Of a stretch of DNA of 39,654 bases, positions 26,977 to 39,559 are shown one piece after another. Position numbers and translations under genes: made by a program. The notes under the pieces are model-generated. The model was not told the DNA's origin, searched no databases, and worked only from the letters and a program-made list of their open reading frames with translations. Within the stretch, counting starts at the first letter, position 1. Every line of letters starts with the position of its first letter. Origin of the DNA: Lachnospiraceae bacterium (GTDB taxonomy: Bacteria; Bacillota; Clostridia; Lachnospirales; Lachnospiraceae); assembly GCA_028692975.1 (NCBI GenBank), contig JAQUWF010000020.1:1-39654 (forward strand), given 5' to 3'.

Positions 26977-28092
26977 ATGTATAACGCATTCGGAATCATA
27001 AATCCTTCCAACAGACATTCCTGGGTAGAAGGTCTGGAAACCTATCGCCCCAGCGGAGCCTTCTCCTTTATGGGCAGATATCGTGTCATCGATTTTCCTA
27101 TTTCCAACATGAGCAACAGCGGCATCGACCGCATTCAGGTATACATCAATCGGAAGCCACTTTCCCTGACGGATCATCTGGGCTCCGGACGTCATTACAA
27201 TATCAACTCCAAACGCGGACGCCTGCAGGTGCTCTTCTCAGAGAACACTGCTGAACATGATATCTACAACACCGATATCTCCGCCTATATGGAAAACATC
27301 GAATGCATCCAGCGCATGCATCACCCCTATGTAGTGATTGCACCAAGTTATATGGTCTACACACAGGATTACAGCGAACTCATTGCGTCTCATGTGAATT
27401 CCGGTGCTGATATTACCCTGCTGTATCATTCCGTTGACAATGCAAAGGATCATTATCTCAGCTGCAACGTGCTGGATCTGAATCGCCAGAAAGGCGTGCT
27501 TGCCATCGAACAGAATCATGGCACGGCTAAGAGTCGCAATATATTCATGGACACTTATATCATGAAGACAAGCTTATTCATCGAATTGATCCATAAAGCA
27601 AAGAAAATGTCTTCTATGTATACCTTAACTGACATCATCAATTATGAATGCAGCGAACTGGATATCCGTGGAATGGCGCATCGAGGATTCTTTGCCAGCA
27701 TCACAGACTTCCAGAGTTATTATGATTCCAATATCTCTCTGATTGATTTTAAGACCGCTACAGAACTGTTTCATGAGGGCTGGCCTATATACACCAAGAC
27801 CAACGACTCCTGCCCGACCCAGTATTTTGATACGGCAAATGTCACCTCTTCCGTAGTTTCCAATGGCTGCCTGATTGAGGGCACTATTGAGAATTCTGTT
27901 ATCGGACGTGGCTGCGTGGTCAAAAAAGGCTCTGTAGTCAAAAACAGCATCATCCTGGCCGGTGCCGTTATCGGCGAAAACGTTCATGTAGAGAATCAGG
28001 TGGTTGACAAACGTGCCCAACTGATCCGCGTGAAAGAGATCGTCTCCAATCCAAGCAAACCAGGTTATATTAAACGGGAAGATGTACTTTAA
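26977..28092 (+). CDS. glgD: GlgD subunit of glucose-1-phosphate adenylyltransferase
   Basis: 371 residues, a paralogue of GlgC. It keeps the overall fold (RYRVIDFPISNMSNSGIDRI, C-terminal beta-helix with VIGRGCVVKKGSVVKNSIIL) but the N-terminal AGGRGSRL loop is replaced by FGIINPSNRHSW, so it probably has little catalysis of its own. In Firmicutes GlgD pairs with GlgC and raises its activity. The start lies one base after the glgC stop, with GGGGGAAG as ribosome binding site. Ends before a strong terminator. Confidence 0.95.
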   Translation: MYNAFGIINPSNRHSWVEGLETYRPSGAFSFMGRYRVIDFPISNMSNSGIDRIQVYINRKPLSLTDHLGSGRHYNINSKRGRLQVLFSENTAEHDIYNTDISAYMENIECIQRMHHPYVVIAPSYMVYTQDYSELIASHVNSGADITLLYHSVDNAKDHYLSCNVLDLNRQKGVLAIEQNHGTAKSRNIFMDTYIMKTSLFIELIHKAKKMSSMYTLTDIINYECSELDIRGMAHRGFFASITDFQSYYDSNISLIDFKTATELFHEGWPIYTKTNDSCPTQYFDTANVTSSVVSNGCLIEGTIENSVIGRGCVVKKGSVVKNSIILAGAVIGENVHVENQVVDKRAQLIRVKEIVSNPSKPGYIKREDVL

Positions 28093-28105
28093 TCTTTTTA
28101 TACGC

Positions 28106-28148
28106 ACATAGAAAAAGAGCTCTCATCATGAGGGCTCTCTTTCTATGT
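28106..28148. terminator. Bidirectional terminator of glgD and the hybrid kinase
   Basis: Arms 28106-28126 and 28128-28148 (ACATAGAAA...CTCAT against ATGAG...TTTCTATGT) with few mismatches. The stop codon of the minus-strand kinase and its last codons lie within the hairpin. Confidence 0.85.
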
Positions 28149-30960
28149 TGTTCCTGTCATTCTCTTTATTTATGTATTTTACCAACGTTTCATAGAGCAC
28201 TTCCGGTTCGATTGGTTTGGCCAGATGCTCATTCATGCCTGCATCCAGAGATCTGTTTACATCTTCCTTATATGCATTGGCCGTCATGGCGATAATCGGT
28301 ACGGTCTTTGCATCTTCCCGTTCCGATTCCCTGATAGCCCTGGTGGCCTCCAGTCCGTCCAGCACCGGCATACGGATATCCATCAATATCATATCATAAG
28401 TACCGATTGCAGACTTGGAAAATTTCTCCACGCCCATCTTGCCGTCTTCCGCCAGGTCCACGATTATTTTCTGTTTTTCCAGCAGCCTGCGGATAATCTC
28501 CTGATTCAGCATATGGTCTTCACAGACCAACACCATCTTTCCCGCCAGAACGGAATAATCTTTTTTCGTTTCCTTTTTTATCTCTTCTGCTTTCTGTTCT
28601 TCCTGTGACTGTACAAGGGTATACTCACCATACAGCCGATATGTGGTTCCCTTGCCCAGTTCACTCTCCACCGATATGGTCATCCCCATGAGATCACACA
28701 TGCGCTTTACGATGGCAAGACCCAGTCCGCTGCCCTGGCTTACGGATGTGACTACCTGATTCTCCTGGGAAAAAGGTTCAAACATATGCTGCTGAAATTC
28801 TTTGCTCATACCAATCCCGTTATCTGAGATGGTAACGTGCATGGCCAGTTTGCCGTCCGGCTTTTCCTCTGCCTGAATATAAAATGTAATGTGTCCATTT
28901 TCCTGGGTATATTTCACCGCATTGGAAAGCAGGTTGAAGTATATCTGATTGATCTTTAATTTGTCCTGCATAACGACAAATTCTTTGGAATCTTCTTCGG
29001 AATATTCACACCAGTAATCAAGCTGTATGTTTTTCTGTTCGCATAAAGGACGGATAATGGTATTGATATAATTTGTAAAATCGCTCTGGGCGTATGGGAA
29101 CAGGTGCAGTTCCAGCCGACCATTCTCCACCCGCTCCATGTCCAGCACATCGTTGATGAGCCCCAGCAGGAACTCACTGGATATATCTATTTTCTCCAAA
29201 CATTCCTTTGTATCCGGTGGATTATCATTTTCCTGAGCCAGTTTATTCATGCCCATGATCACGTTCAAAGGAGTTCGCATATCATGGCTCATCCTGGACA
29301 GGAAATCACTCTTGGCCGCCGTGGCCTTCTGCAGTTTCACGTTCTGTTTCCTGGTCCGCTTGGCAAAGATTATCACAAGAATCACAGCGATGGCAAGTGC
29401 TCCCATGACGCCTGCGATAGCAAATGCATGGGTTGGATTGCTGATGACCCATTCCTGCAGGATATCTTCCCCCGGATAACTGTTCATACTATTGGTAACA
29501 AGCCGGTCCAGTTCCACTTCGGATACGGAATCCAGCATCTTATTCAACACCGTCGTAATCATTCCGTCCCCATCATTCATCACGCCAAAGGAGACTTGAT
29601 GGGAATATTTTGTCAGGCTGTAACGCAGATCTATATAGCGGTACATAGCCAGATAATATTCTGCCACATAACTGTTGGCAAACGCAATGTCCGCGTCCCC
29701 ATTCTCCACAGCACGGATGCATTCCGCATCGTTGTTGTACCACACCATCTGTTCCTCGGTATAACCGTCTGCAATATAATCCTGGGTAACCCGCTGATCC
29801 CTGACTGCCGCCACACGGCAGGTGGTCTCATCTATGACTGCATTTCGCTTACTTATTTCATAGTACCTGGCCGTTAGATAGGGCAGGGTAATATTTATCT
29901 GATTCTCATCCGCATATTTATAATCAAAATAATAGTCCGGATAAATGACAATATCGGCCTCCCCTTCTTCACCCGCCGTAATCTGGTGACAGGGTACGCC
30001 CAGTTTATCACTGATAAATGCAGCCATATCCGGGTAAAATCCTGTATAAGTTCCATCGGACTGTTGCATGGAAAGGTAGCCCTTGCTGCCATGAAAAGCA
30101 AAAGTCAGTCCGCCAAGGCCGTTCACATATTCCGTTTCCTCTTTTGTCAGCGGTATACTGTTCAGGTGGGGAAACCAGTATTTATTCAGGTTGTTCAGGT
30201 ATTCCGGGTCCTCGTCCAAGATCTGTGCCAGCACGCTGTCGATCCCCTCCAGATACGGATTACCTTTGGTCATGGAAATATAGTTTGGTGACGAATCGAA
30301 TCGCAGCAAAAGCTTCATGTCGCTGCGCATATCCACGATGTTGGAAATCACCGCGTCGATTTCTCCCGCATCCAGTGCTGCACGTTCATCATTATAGGTA
30401 TCGTAATAGACCAGATTCTCATCGCCAAAGCCAAAGGATTCCGCAAAAGTTCCGAATTTCTGACCATCGTAGGAAAGATTCGCATACATATCCTCCGTAA
30501 TCCCGATTTTTAGATTATGTGCGTTCTCGTAGTCCTCGTAATACAGATCATCTCTGGACTTTAAGGTCATAAGCACATGGCTGGTGTAGAATATGGAATT
30601 GGACGTGTAGCCAAGTGTTGTGGACGGAGTCTGGGGCATGGTTCCTGGCATACGGATATCCGCTTCGCCACTTAGCAGCATACTCTTTGTCTCCTCCCAG
30701 GTGTCCGCCTTTACATATTCAAACCGAATACCGGAATACTGGGTGATCTTATTCAGCAGATCCACTCCATAGCCGGTCTCGTGGCCCTTCTTATCATATT
30801 CAAAGAAACCTTCCAATGGATTAAACGCCACACGCAGCGTCACCGGTTCATTTTCTGCTGCTGCAGGCACAGAAAATAATCCTGTCAGCATTACAGCCAG
30901 CAGAATACATGCTGCCAAACGATAAAAGCGGGATTTTCTGCATTTAAGGACTTCTCTCAT
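28126..30960 (-). CDS. Hybrid sensor histidine kinase with two solute-binding-type sensor domains
   Basis: 944 residues. A signal sequence (residues 10-35) is followed by two SBP_bac_3-like domains outside the cell, about 40-265 and 283-490. A single membrane segment spans 512-533. The dimerisation domain has SRMSHDMRTPLN with His559. The ATPase region 665-782 shows NLLSNAVKYT, DNGIGMS and GSGLGLAIVK. A C-terminal receiver 808-930 has Asp861 in LMDIRMP. This plan resembles BvgS/EvgS-type unorthodox kinases but without a C-terminal Hpt domain. SBP3 domains usually bind amino acids or related small molecules, so an extracellular nutrient signal is likely. No response regulator is adjacent. AAAGGCAGG precedes the ATG and an extended -10 promoter lies upstream. 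Confidence 0.94.
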   Translation of the reverse strand: MREVLKCRKSRFYRLAACILLAVMLTGLFSVPAAAENEPVTLRVAFNPLEGFFEYDKKGHETGYGVDLLNKITQYSGIRFEYVKADTWEETKSMLLSGEADIRMPGTMPQTPSTTLGYTSNSIFYTSHVLMTLKSRDDLYYEDYENAHNLKIGITEDMYANLSYDGQKFGTFAESFGFGDENLVYYDTYNDERAALDAGEIDAVISNIVDMRSDMKLLLRFDSSPNYISMTKGNPYLEGIDSVLAQILDEDPEYLNNLNKYWFPHLNSIPLTKEETEYVNGLGGLTFAFHGSKGYLSMQQSDGTYTGFYPDMAAFISDKLGVPCHQITAGEEGEADIVIYPDYYFDYKYADENQINITLPYLTARYYEISKRNAVIDETTCRVAAVRDQRVTQDYIADGYTEEQMVWYNNDAECIRAVENGDADIAFANSYVAEYYLAMYRYIDLRYSLTKYSHQVSFGVMNDGDGMITTVLNKMLDSVSEVELDRLVTNSMNSYPGEDILQEWVISNPTHAFAIAGVMGALAIAVILVIIFAKRTRKQNVKLQKATAAKSDFLSRMSHDMRTPLNVIMGMNKLAQENDNPPDTKECLEKIDISSEFLLGLINDVLDMERVENGRLELHLFPYAQSDFTNYINTIIRPLCEQKNIQLDYWCEYSEEDSKEFVVMQDKLKINQIYFNLLSNAVKYTQENGHITFYIQAEEKPDGKLAMHVTISDNGIGMSKEFQQHMFEPFSQENQVVTSVSQGSGLGLAIVKRMCDLMGMTISVESELGKGTTYRLYGEYTLVQSQEEQKAEEIKKETKKDYSVLAGKMVLVCEDHMLNQEIIRRLLEKQKIIVDLAEDGKMGVEKFSKSAIGTYDMILMDIRMPVLDGLEATRAIRESEREDAKTVPIIAMTANAYKEDVNRSLDAGMNEHLAKPIEPEVLYETLVKYINKENDRNNIEREPS

Positions 30961-30994
30961 AATGCACCTGCCTTTCTACATTTTTTCTATATTC

Positions 30995-31003
30995 ATTATA
31001 CCA
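30995..31003 (-). promoter_or_regulatory. Extended -10 promoter of the hybrid kinase
   Basis: Minus strand TGGTATAAT (TATAAT at 30995-31000), 34 bases before the ATG, with no strong -35. Confidence 0.55.
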
Positions 31004-31044
31004 TTTTTTGGGGATTTGTATATGATTTTGACAAGATATGGGAG

Positions 31045-31077
31045 GGATAAAATAAAGAGAGACGACATGCGCCTCTC
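31045..31077 (-). terminator. Terminator of the beta-glucoside operon
   Basis: Minus strand GAGAGGCG-CATGT-CGTCTCTC (one G-T pair) followed by TTTATTTT, just after the 6-phospho-beta-glucosidase stop. Confidence 0.8.
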
Positions 31078-31086
31078 CTCATAAGA

Positions 31087-34421
<3,335 letters not shown>

Positions 34422-34541
34422 TTTACGGCTCCTTTCCTGTAACAGTTTCCTTCTCTGTGCACCCCTGGATCATTTCCTTACGTTCTGTGCCTTACATGCA
34501 CCGAACTGATTTAGCAACGCGTCTGCTTCTTCATATTTTTC

Positions 34542-34597
34542 ATTATACATAGTTATTTCAAAATTCATAGGGTTTGGAAGGCTTTAGACATATGTCT
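34542..34597 (-). promoter_or_regulatory. Promoter region and palindrome upstream of the PTS operon
   Basis: Minus strand TATAAT at 34542-34547 without a good -35. A perfect 12-bp palindrome AGACATATGTCT lies at 34586-34597, centred about 47 bases upstream of the -10, a place typical of an activator site. No LicT-type antiterminator sequence and terminator pair was seen in the leader. Confidence 0.5.
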
Positions 34598-34618
34598 GAC
34601 AGAATGAAATTTGTTACA

Positions 34619-34659
34619 GAAAAAAAACAGGGTGTTACCTGCACGTAACCGCCCTGTTT
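34619..34659 (-). terminator. Terminator of the RpiR-family gene
   Basis: Minus strand AAACAGGGCGGTTAC...GTAACACCCTGTTT followed by TTTTTT, just after the stop at 34667. Confidence 0.9.
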
Positions 34660-34666
34660 CACAGAT

Positions 34667-35392
34667 TTACAAAAGATTTCTACCCAGTGTTTCCAGCAGA
34701 TAGATCACCGGAACCTGCGTCGTTATATTGTATTCTTTTCTGACCAACTGCTCGGAAACATAGTAGGCCAGATTGCTGTCCGACATTTTGGCCAGCGTGT
34801 TGGATGAACCGTTGGTAATGCTTAAGATCCTGCAGTTGTGCTGCTTGAAGCGGTCCGCCAGTTTTACCACCTCCTGGGTGTTTCCTGATTCCGACAGGGC
34901 GATCACCACCGTGTCTTCCATATCCATGGCGATAGGATAATAAGGATCTTCAATATACTGGCTGTATTTTCCCAGATTGGAAAAATAGCGGGCTCCATAT
35001 TTGCCAAGGATACCCGAGGTGCCAATGCCGATAAAGATCAGTTGTTTCGCCCCCTCGATAATGTCCACGGCCTGGGCCAGATTCTCCTGATAGCGGGTGG
35101 AAGAAACCGTACGAAAAAAATAGGTCAGCTCGTCCAGATTGCTGTCCGGGTCCATCTTCCGTCTGCTGGCCTGCTCCTCCTTCAGATACATCTTAAACTG
35201 CACCCGAAACTCCGAGTATCCATCACACCCCAATTTCTTGCAAAAGCGTATCACGGTAGATGTGGATACATGCACCGCATCCGCCAGTTCACGGATGGTC
35301 ATATAGGGAGCTTCCGCCTTGTGCTCCATAAGATAACTATATACCAGCATTTCCAGATTATTAAATGACTGCAGCATCTCGTAACTGAACAT
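34667..35392 (-). CDS. MurR/RpiR-family transcriptional regulator
   Basis: 241 residues from the ATG at 35392, with AAAGGAG upstream; the longer frame adds a basic stretch without a ribosome binding site. The N-terminal helix-turn-helix is MTIRELADAVHVSTSTVIRF and the C-terminal SIS sugar-phosphate-binding domain starts near residue 105 (QLIFIGIGTSGILGKYGARY, then VVIALSESGNTQEVV). Such proteins bind DNA and sense a phosphorylated sugar. Its place directly upstream of the PTS/GH1 operon makes that operon the likely target, and the palindrome at 34586 a candidate site (inference). It is transcribed on its own between a promoter and a terminator. Confidence 0.9.
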   Translation of the reverse strand: MFSYEMLQSFNNLEMLVYSYLMEHKAEAPYMTIRELADAVHVSTSTVIRFCKKLGCDGYSEFRVQFKMYLKEEQASRRKMDPDSNLDELTYFFRTVSSTRYQENLAQAVDIIEGAKQLIFIGIGTSGILGKYGARYFSNLGKYSQYIEDPYYPIAMDMEDTVVIALSESGNTQEVVKLADRFKQHNCRILSITNGSSNTLAKMSDSNLAYYVSEQLVRKEYNITTQVPVIYLLETLGRNLL

Positions 35393-35426
35393 TTTTTCTC
35401 CTTTTATCTCAAGAAGTTTCTTGGAC

Positions 35427-35477
35427 CGTTTGTTTTTATATTTCCTGTAGTATAGCACAAACGATATTATTTTTCCA
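35427..35477 (-). promoter_or_regulatory. Promoter of the RpiR gene within an inverted repeat
   Basis: Minus strand TGGAAA (35472-35477), 17 bp, TATACT (35449-35454) with TGC extended -10. CGTTTGT (35427-35433) and ACAAACG (35457-35463) flank the -10 as exact complements. The -35 lies inside the end of the histidine kinase gene. Confidence 0.55.
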
Positions 35478-36519
35478 TCGATAAGGAGTGTCCCTTTTCC
35501 TGTTTATGGACTTTGGGGAAATGCAGGAGCATCTCAAAACCCTGCATCCACTGGGATCTTGCTTCCATGGAAATATTCAGATCTCCTGCCATGGCCCGGG
35601 CAAGGTAAAGCCCCATCCCCGTTGCCTTTCTCCTGCCGTCCTGCGAGTCCCCTGTGAAGCCCTTCTCAAAGATATACGGCAGGTCACAGGGCTGCACGCC
35701 CCTTCCATTGTCACGAACAGACAGGGTATACCATTTTTCCTCCTCGGCCGCCGTCAGTTCTATTCGGGCCTGTGTGTCCGCTTTGCTGTATTTGACTGCG
35801 TTGCTGAGCAGCTGGCAAAGCAGAAAAGTAAGGCCGCGCTTGTCGCAATACACCTGTATTTCAGGGATCCGCCGTACAAGAATCACCTGTTTTTCCTCCA
35901 ACAGAGGCTGATAATCCTCCAGCACCTCTTCCACCGCTTCATTCAAGTCAACCGATTCAAACAGATAATCCTTTTTCACCCCCTTGAGCCTGGCGTAAAA
36001 AAGCATCTGATTGACCGACTCCTGGATACGGTTTCGCACAAAGTCCAGTTTGAATCCCATGGTTTCCGAAAAATCTTCCCTGTGATTATCCAGCAACAGG
36101 GTCAGCAGGGAAAGCGGTGTCTTCGTTTCATGGGCCCAGGCTTCCACATATTCCTCATAATCCGACACCCGGGTCAACAGTTTTTGTGTCTCATTCTCCC
36201 TGCTTTGCAGTGTCTGCGCTAACAGGCGGATCATATCCCCCTCCGCCTCACTGCACAGTTTCAAAAGATTTTCCTCCTGAAACTCATCCGGATTATTCAA
36301 AAATGCGCAAAACGCCTCTTCTTTCTTCCTGTCGCGATAACTGTTCAGTGCAAATACACCGGCAAAAAGCACTACACTCGCCAGTATAATGCTCCCCAGC
36401 ATGGCCTGAAATGCCTGAATATCTGCGATCCACAGCAGGGCTGCCGCCATCGCATCTATGCCAAATAACAGCAGCAGCCACAAAGCATAGCGCTTGAACA
36501 CCTTCCAGTTATGCCCCAT
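35467..36519 (-). CDS. Intramembrane-sensing histidine kinase, BceS-like
   Basis: 350 residues. Two close membrane segments (about 10-32 and 38-58) with almost no extracellular loop define the intramembrane-sensing type. The phosphorylated His is in EAWAHETKTPLSLL. The ATPase region contains LLSNAVKYS, DNGRGVQP and GMGLYLARAMAG. Such kinases sense peptide antibiotics through the state of the partner ABC transporter rather than directly. The start overlaps the end of the response regulator by 11 bases. It is last in the module ATPase-permease-regulator-kinase. Confidence 0.92.
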   Translation of the reverse strand: MGHNWKVFKRYALWLLLLFGIDAMAAALLWIADIQAFQAMLGSIILASVVLFAGVFALNSYRDRKKEEAFCAFLNNPDEFQEENLLKLCSEAEGDMIRLLAQTLQSRENETQKLLTRVSDYEEYVEAWAHETKTPLSLLTLLLDNHREDFSETMGFKLDFVRNRIQESVNQMLFYARLKGVKKDYLFESVDLNEAVEEVLEDYQPLLEEKQVILVRRIPEIQVYCDKRGLTFLLCQLLSNAVKYSKADTQARIELTAAEEEKWYTLSVRDNGRGVQPCDLPYIFEKGFTGDSQDGRRKATGMGLYLARAMAGDLNISMEARSQWMQGFEMLLHFPKVHKQEKGHSLSMEK

Positions 36520-37195
36520 AGATGTCTCCTTCCCCGACCAGCCGGTATCCCATTCCCCGTACAGGGACCATTTTCTGTACCATATGCAGCCGCAGCATGG
36601 TCTTTTTTAGTCTGGTCAGGTTGACCTGCAGGGCATTTTCATCCACAAATTCAGATGTCCCCCAGAGTGCCGCACACAATTCCTCCCGGGTAACTATCTC
36701 CTCCCCGGCAAGCAAAAATACCTCCAGCAGCTTCCCCTGATTTTTCGGAAGTACCACGGAAGCATCATGAATATACAGCGTATAGGTCTGACGGTCCAGC
36801 AAAAAGCCTTCACCCTCCAGCAGATTGGCCCGCCCCTCATAACGTTTCAGGACATTTGTTATGCGGGCCAGCAGCCGCTCCTTTCTACATGGCTTCGTGA
36901 GGTATTCGTCCGCCCCCATATCCAGGGCATGGATCTCATCCCGCATCTGATCCCGGGAAGTCAGCACCACCACGGGAATGGCACTTTTCTGTTTTATCTC
37001 CCGGCAGATTTGGAAACCGCTGACATCCGGCAGATTGATATCCAATAAAATCAGATGAGGCGAGACGGAAAGCAACTGTTGGGTAACCTGGGTAAAGGAA
37101 TCAATCACATGGGTTTCATAGCCGGCCCTTTGGATCATCTCATCCAATTCCTCCCGCATCATGATCTCATCCTCCACAATAGCAATTTGTTTCAT
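36509..37195 (-). CDS. OmpR-family response regulator, BceR-like
   Basis: 228 residues from the ATG at 37195; a GTG three codons upstream sits inside the AGAGGTGGGG ribosome binding region. The receiver domain has the phosphorylated Asp in LILLDINLPDVSG and the conserved Lys in EYLTKPCR. The C-terminal winged helix shows EEIVTREELCAALWG, then NALQVNLTRLKKTM and VPVRGMGYRL. It lies between permease and kinase genes, as in BceRS-BceAB modules, and probably activates its own transporter genes. The promoter is not seen and should lie upstream of the ATPase gene, beyond the break. Confidence 0.93.
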   Translation of the reverse strand: MKQIAIVEDEIMMREELDEMIQRAGYETHVIDSFTQVTQQLLSVSPHLILLDINLPDVSGFQICREIKQKSAIPVVVLTSRDQMRDEIHALDMGADEYLTKPCRKERLLARITNVLKRYEGRANLLEGEGFLLDRQTYTLYIHDASVVLPKNQGKLLEVFLLAGEEIVTREELCAALWGTSEFVDENALQVNLTRLKKTMLRLHMVQKMVPVRGMGYRLVGEGDIYGA

Positions 37196-37227
37196 GCGCC
37201 CCACCTCTCTGTCTCATCTGATCAAAT

Positions 37228-39279
37228 TTATTCTTCCCGCTCCGGAACCATGAGTTTCAGTATGGTCCGGCTGCTGGCTCTTTTTACAGCACTCATATAA
37301 ATATATTCTACCACGCAGAGCAGCAAAATCATAGCCGCGGAAAGGAACAACATGCTGGAAAGCGTTTGCTGCATACCATAGCTCAAAATCCCGGTAAGCA
37401 GTGCCCATACGCCAAAGATACTGCTGAGGGCCGCAACCACAATAGGGATGCCAAAATACCACCGGATCTGTTTTCCCGCCGAAGTACACACAGTCTCATA
37501 AGTCGCCCCCAGACGTATGAGTGTCTGGTAGCGTCTGCCGTTCTTTTGCTGGCTGGTCAAAAACTGTACGCCGATCACCGTATTGGCAATGATCAGGAAA
37601 ATGATCGCCAGGTAAATGGTGACATAGCTTGCCGCAACCACATAAAACAGCTGCCGGCCCATATTCTGCAGATAGCTTTCATAGGAAAGACCTGTACCGC
37701 TCAATTTGTCGTTGGTCTCTGCTATGGCATTCATAAGGCTTTCATCCTTCACCTGTGCCGGATCCAGGACCGCATCCACATAAGTGTCGTAATGTCCTGT
37801 AGTAAAATACGCAAATTCATCATCGGGCAGGATCAGTGAAAAGGACAGGGTGATGGACCGGTCTGTCACGAGACTTGTGCTCTGGACTGTTCCCGTAAGA
37901 TGGTAAACGCTGTCGCAAATAGTAATCTCCGGCTTTTCTGCCAGGATCTGATTCAGCATCTCTGTTATTGTGTCCCAGGTAAACTGGTCATCCATATATA
38001 CTGCGGCTTCTCCCGCTTTTAAATTTATTTCCGGCTTGCCCGCCACTGCCAGCAGTTTGTTATAATCTGAGACGGGCATAATATGGGGATAACTGGAATA
38101 GCCAAGCTGGTTCAGCAAAACCCCCCGCTCTGTCGTGTCCGGCTGCTGTCTCACCGCATCCATGACCGTATCCAGACGCACTGCATGATCGTAGTCCTCG
38201 GTGGTTCGAATATAGCCCACGCGCATGTCAAATACCTGGGCGAATGCTTCATCCAATCCTTTTTTCTCCAGCGTTTTCGTCACCTGATCCGCCGTGCTGT
38301 CCAAAAAGGTGTAATCCAGCGTATGCTGTTCGGAACCGCTGTAATGTAGCGCCATTGCCACACCTGCCCCAAAACAGCAAAGTGCCGCCAGAATCAGCAG
38401 GGAACTAACTGCCAGTACATTGGACTGAAATATAACGTGTTCCTGAAGCTGCCGGAAGGTAAAGGTTTGCAGGCCTCGTTTTCCCTTTCGGCTATTGGCC
38501 AGCCGTCCCATGACAAACCGCAGTCCAAAAAAGAAAAGAAAGGTGCCGGAAAGCCCAAGTATAAGGGTGATACCCATTTTAGGCAGGCTCCCCCAGGACA
38601 GGCCATTGATCGCCATGGCGTAGGCAATCACCAGGCAAAGTATCCCTATGCACAGAGCGCCCGCATATACTATGGCTGGTCTCTGCTTCTTTTCCGCTTC
38701 CGGTGTCTCAACCAGCAGTTTTCCAATCTCCTGGCTGGCAATCTTCCCACTTAGGATAAGAAAAGCCAAAAGCTTGATAAGAAGAAATCCCACTGCCGTC
38801 CAGACGATTGCCCCGGGCGAGATAGCAAACCGATGCCCGATGATGCCAAGCCCCACCAGACGCGCGGTAATCAGACTGATCAGTTCCGACATCAATACTG
38901 CTATCGGCAGGCCAATAAGCAGTGCCAGCACACTGCTGCGCAGATCCTCCGCCAGCAGCATAAAGAAGAGCCTGACCCGGCGCATACCCATCATGAGATA
39001 TACGCCGAATTCGTGCCTGCGCCTCTCCAGTTGGAATTTGCTGGCAAAGTAGATAAGGGAAAAAAGTATCACCAACGTCATGCCATAAAAAAGCGGTATC
39101 ATCATCATTAATTTGTTCACGGCATCACTCTCCATCTTCTTCAGGAAAATCATGACGTCCTGATTGGACAAAGATAATATAATATAAAATGCAACGATGG
39201 CTACCAGCAAAGATGCAAAGAACAAGCCGTTTTCTTTCCTGTTTCTCTTGCTGTTGCGGGAAACTAATTTAGAGAACAT
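37228..39279 (-). CDS. ABC transporter permease, BceB/FtsX type
   Basis: 683 residues from the ATG at 39279. A GTG four codons upstream overlaps AGGAGG and is rejected. About 10 membrane segments are visible, with a large extracellular domain (about residues 310-515) between two of them, the hallmark of BceB-like permeases that detect and detach bacitracin-type peptides. The first segment follows a basic N-terminus (FSKLVSRNSKRNRKENG). The gene overlaps the ATPase gene by 11 bases, so the two are translationally coupled. It is intact, although the ATPase partner is broken. Confidence 0.92.
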   Translation of the reverse strand: MFSKLVSRNSKRNRKENGLFFASLLVAIVAFYIILSLSNQDVMIFLKKMESDAVNKLMMMIPLFYGMTLVILFSLIYFASKFQLERRRHEFGVYLMMGMRRVRLFFMLLAEDLRSSVLALLIGLPIAVLMSELISLITARLVGLGIIGHRFAISPGAIVWTAVGFLLIKLLAFLILSGKIASQEIGKLLVETPEAEKKQRPAIVYAGALCIGILCLVIAYAMAINGLSWGSLPKMGITLILGLSGTFLFFFGLRFVMGRLANSRKGKRGLQTFTFRQLQEHVIFQSNVLAVSSLLILAALCCFGAGVAMALHYSGSEQHTLDYTFLDSTADQVTKTLEKKGLDEAFAQVFDMRVGYIRTTEDYDHAVRLDTVMDAVRQQPDTTERGVLLNQLGYSSYPHIMPVSDYNKLLAVAGKPEINLKAGEAAVYMDDQFTWDTITEMLNQILAEKPEITICDSVYHLTGTVQSTSLVTDRSITLSFSLILPDDEFAYFTTGHYDTYVDAVLDPAQVKDESLMNAIAETNDKLSGTGLSYESYLQNMGRQLFYVVAASYVTIYLAIIFLIIANTVIGVQFLTSQQKNGRRYQTLIRLGATYETVCTSAGKQIRWYFGIPIVVAALSSIFGVWALLTGILSYGMQQTLSSMLFLSAAMILLLCVVEYIYMSAVKRASSRTILKLMVPEREE

Positions 39280-39532
39280 TGGCGCTGCCACCTCCTAACT
39301 GTGCCATAACACGAAGGATCCGTTCATAAAATGCCTGCTGGGATTCCTCCGGTACATTCCTGCGGAGTTCGTGAAAGATCACGCCATCCTGGATAAACAG
39401 GATGCGCCTGCAAAAACTTGCCGCATTGGAATCATGGGTCACCATAAGGATCGTCGCCTGCTGCTCCTGATTCAGCCCGGTGAGTCTTTCCATGAGTGCC
39501 TTTGCATTTTTCGAGTCCAGTGCCCCGGTGGG
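39269..39532 (-). pseudogene. ABC transporter ATPase, C-terminal remnant (BceA-like)
   Basis: Only the last 87 codons remain. The frame starts at PTGALDSKNAKALMERL, which normally follows the Walker B residues (DEPTGALDS), and continues with the His switch in ILMVTHDSNAASF. Upstream of PTG the in-frame codon at 39533-39535 is a stop, and the expected Walker B, signature and Walker A parts are absent. The remaining sequence to the window edge is unrelated. An internal ATG at 39493 could start only a useless fragment. The gene is therefore cut, most likely by insertion of a mobile element or a rearrangement. The overlap with the permease gene is preserved. Confidence 0.85.
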
Positions 39533-39559
39533 CTATGTCCAATTAGTACAACTTTAAAA

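Noticed and set aside
39493-39531. ATG at 39493 as a true start of a small ABC-related protein
   Set aside because: The frame upstream encodes PTGALDS of the ATPase, showing it is a fragment and not an independent gene.
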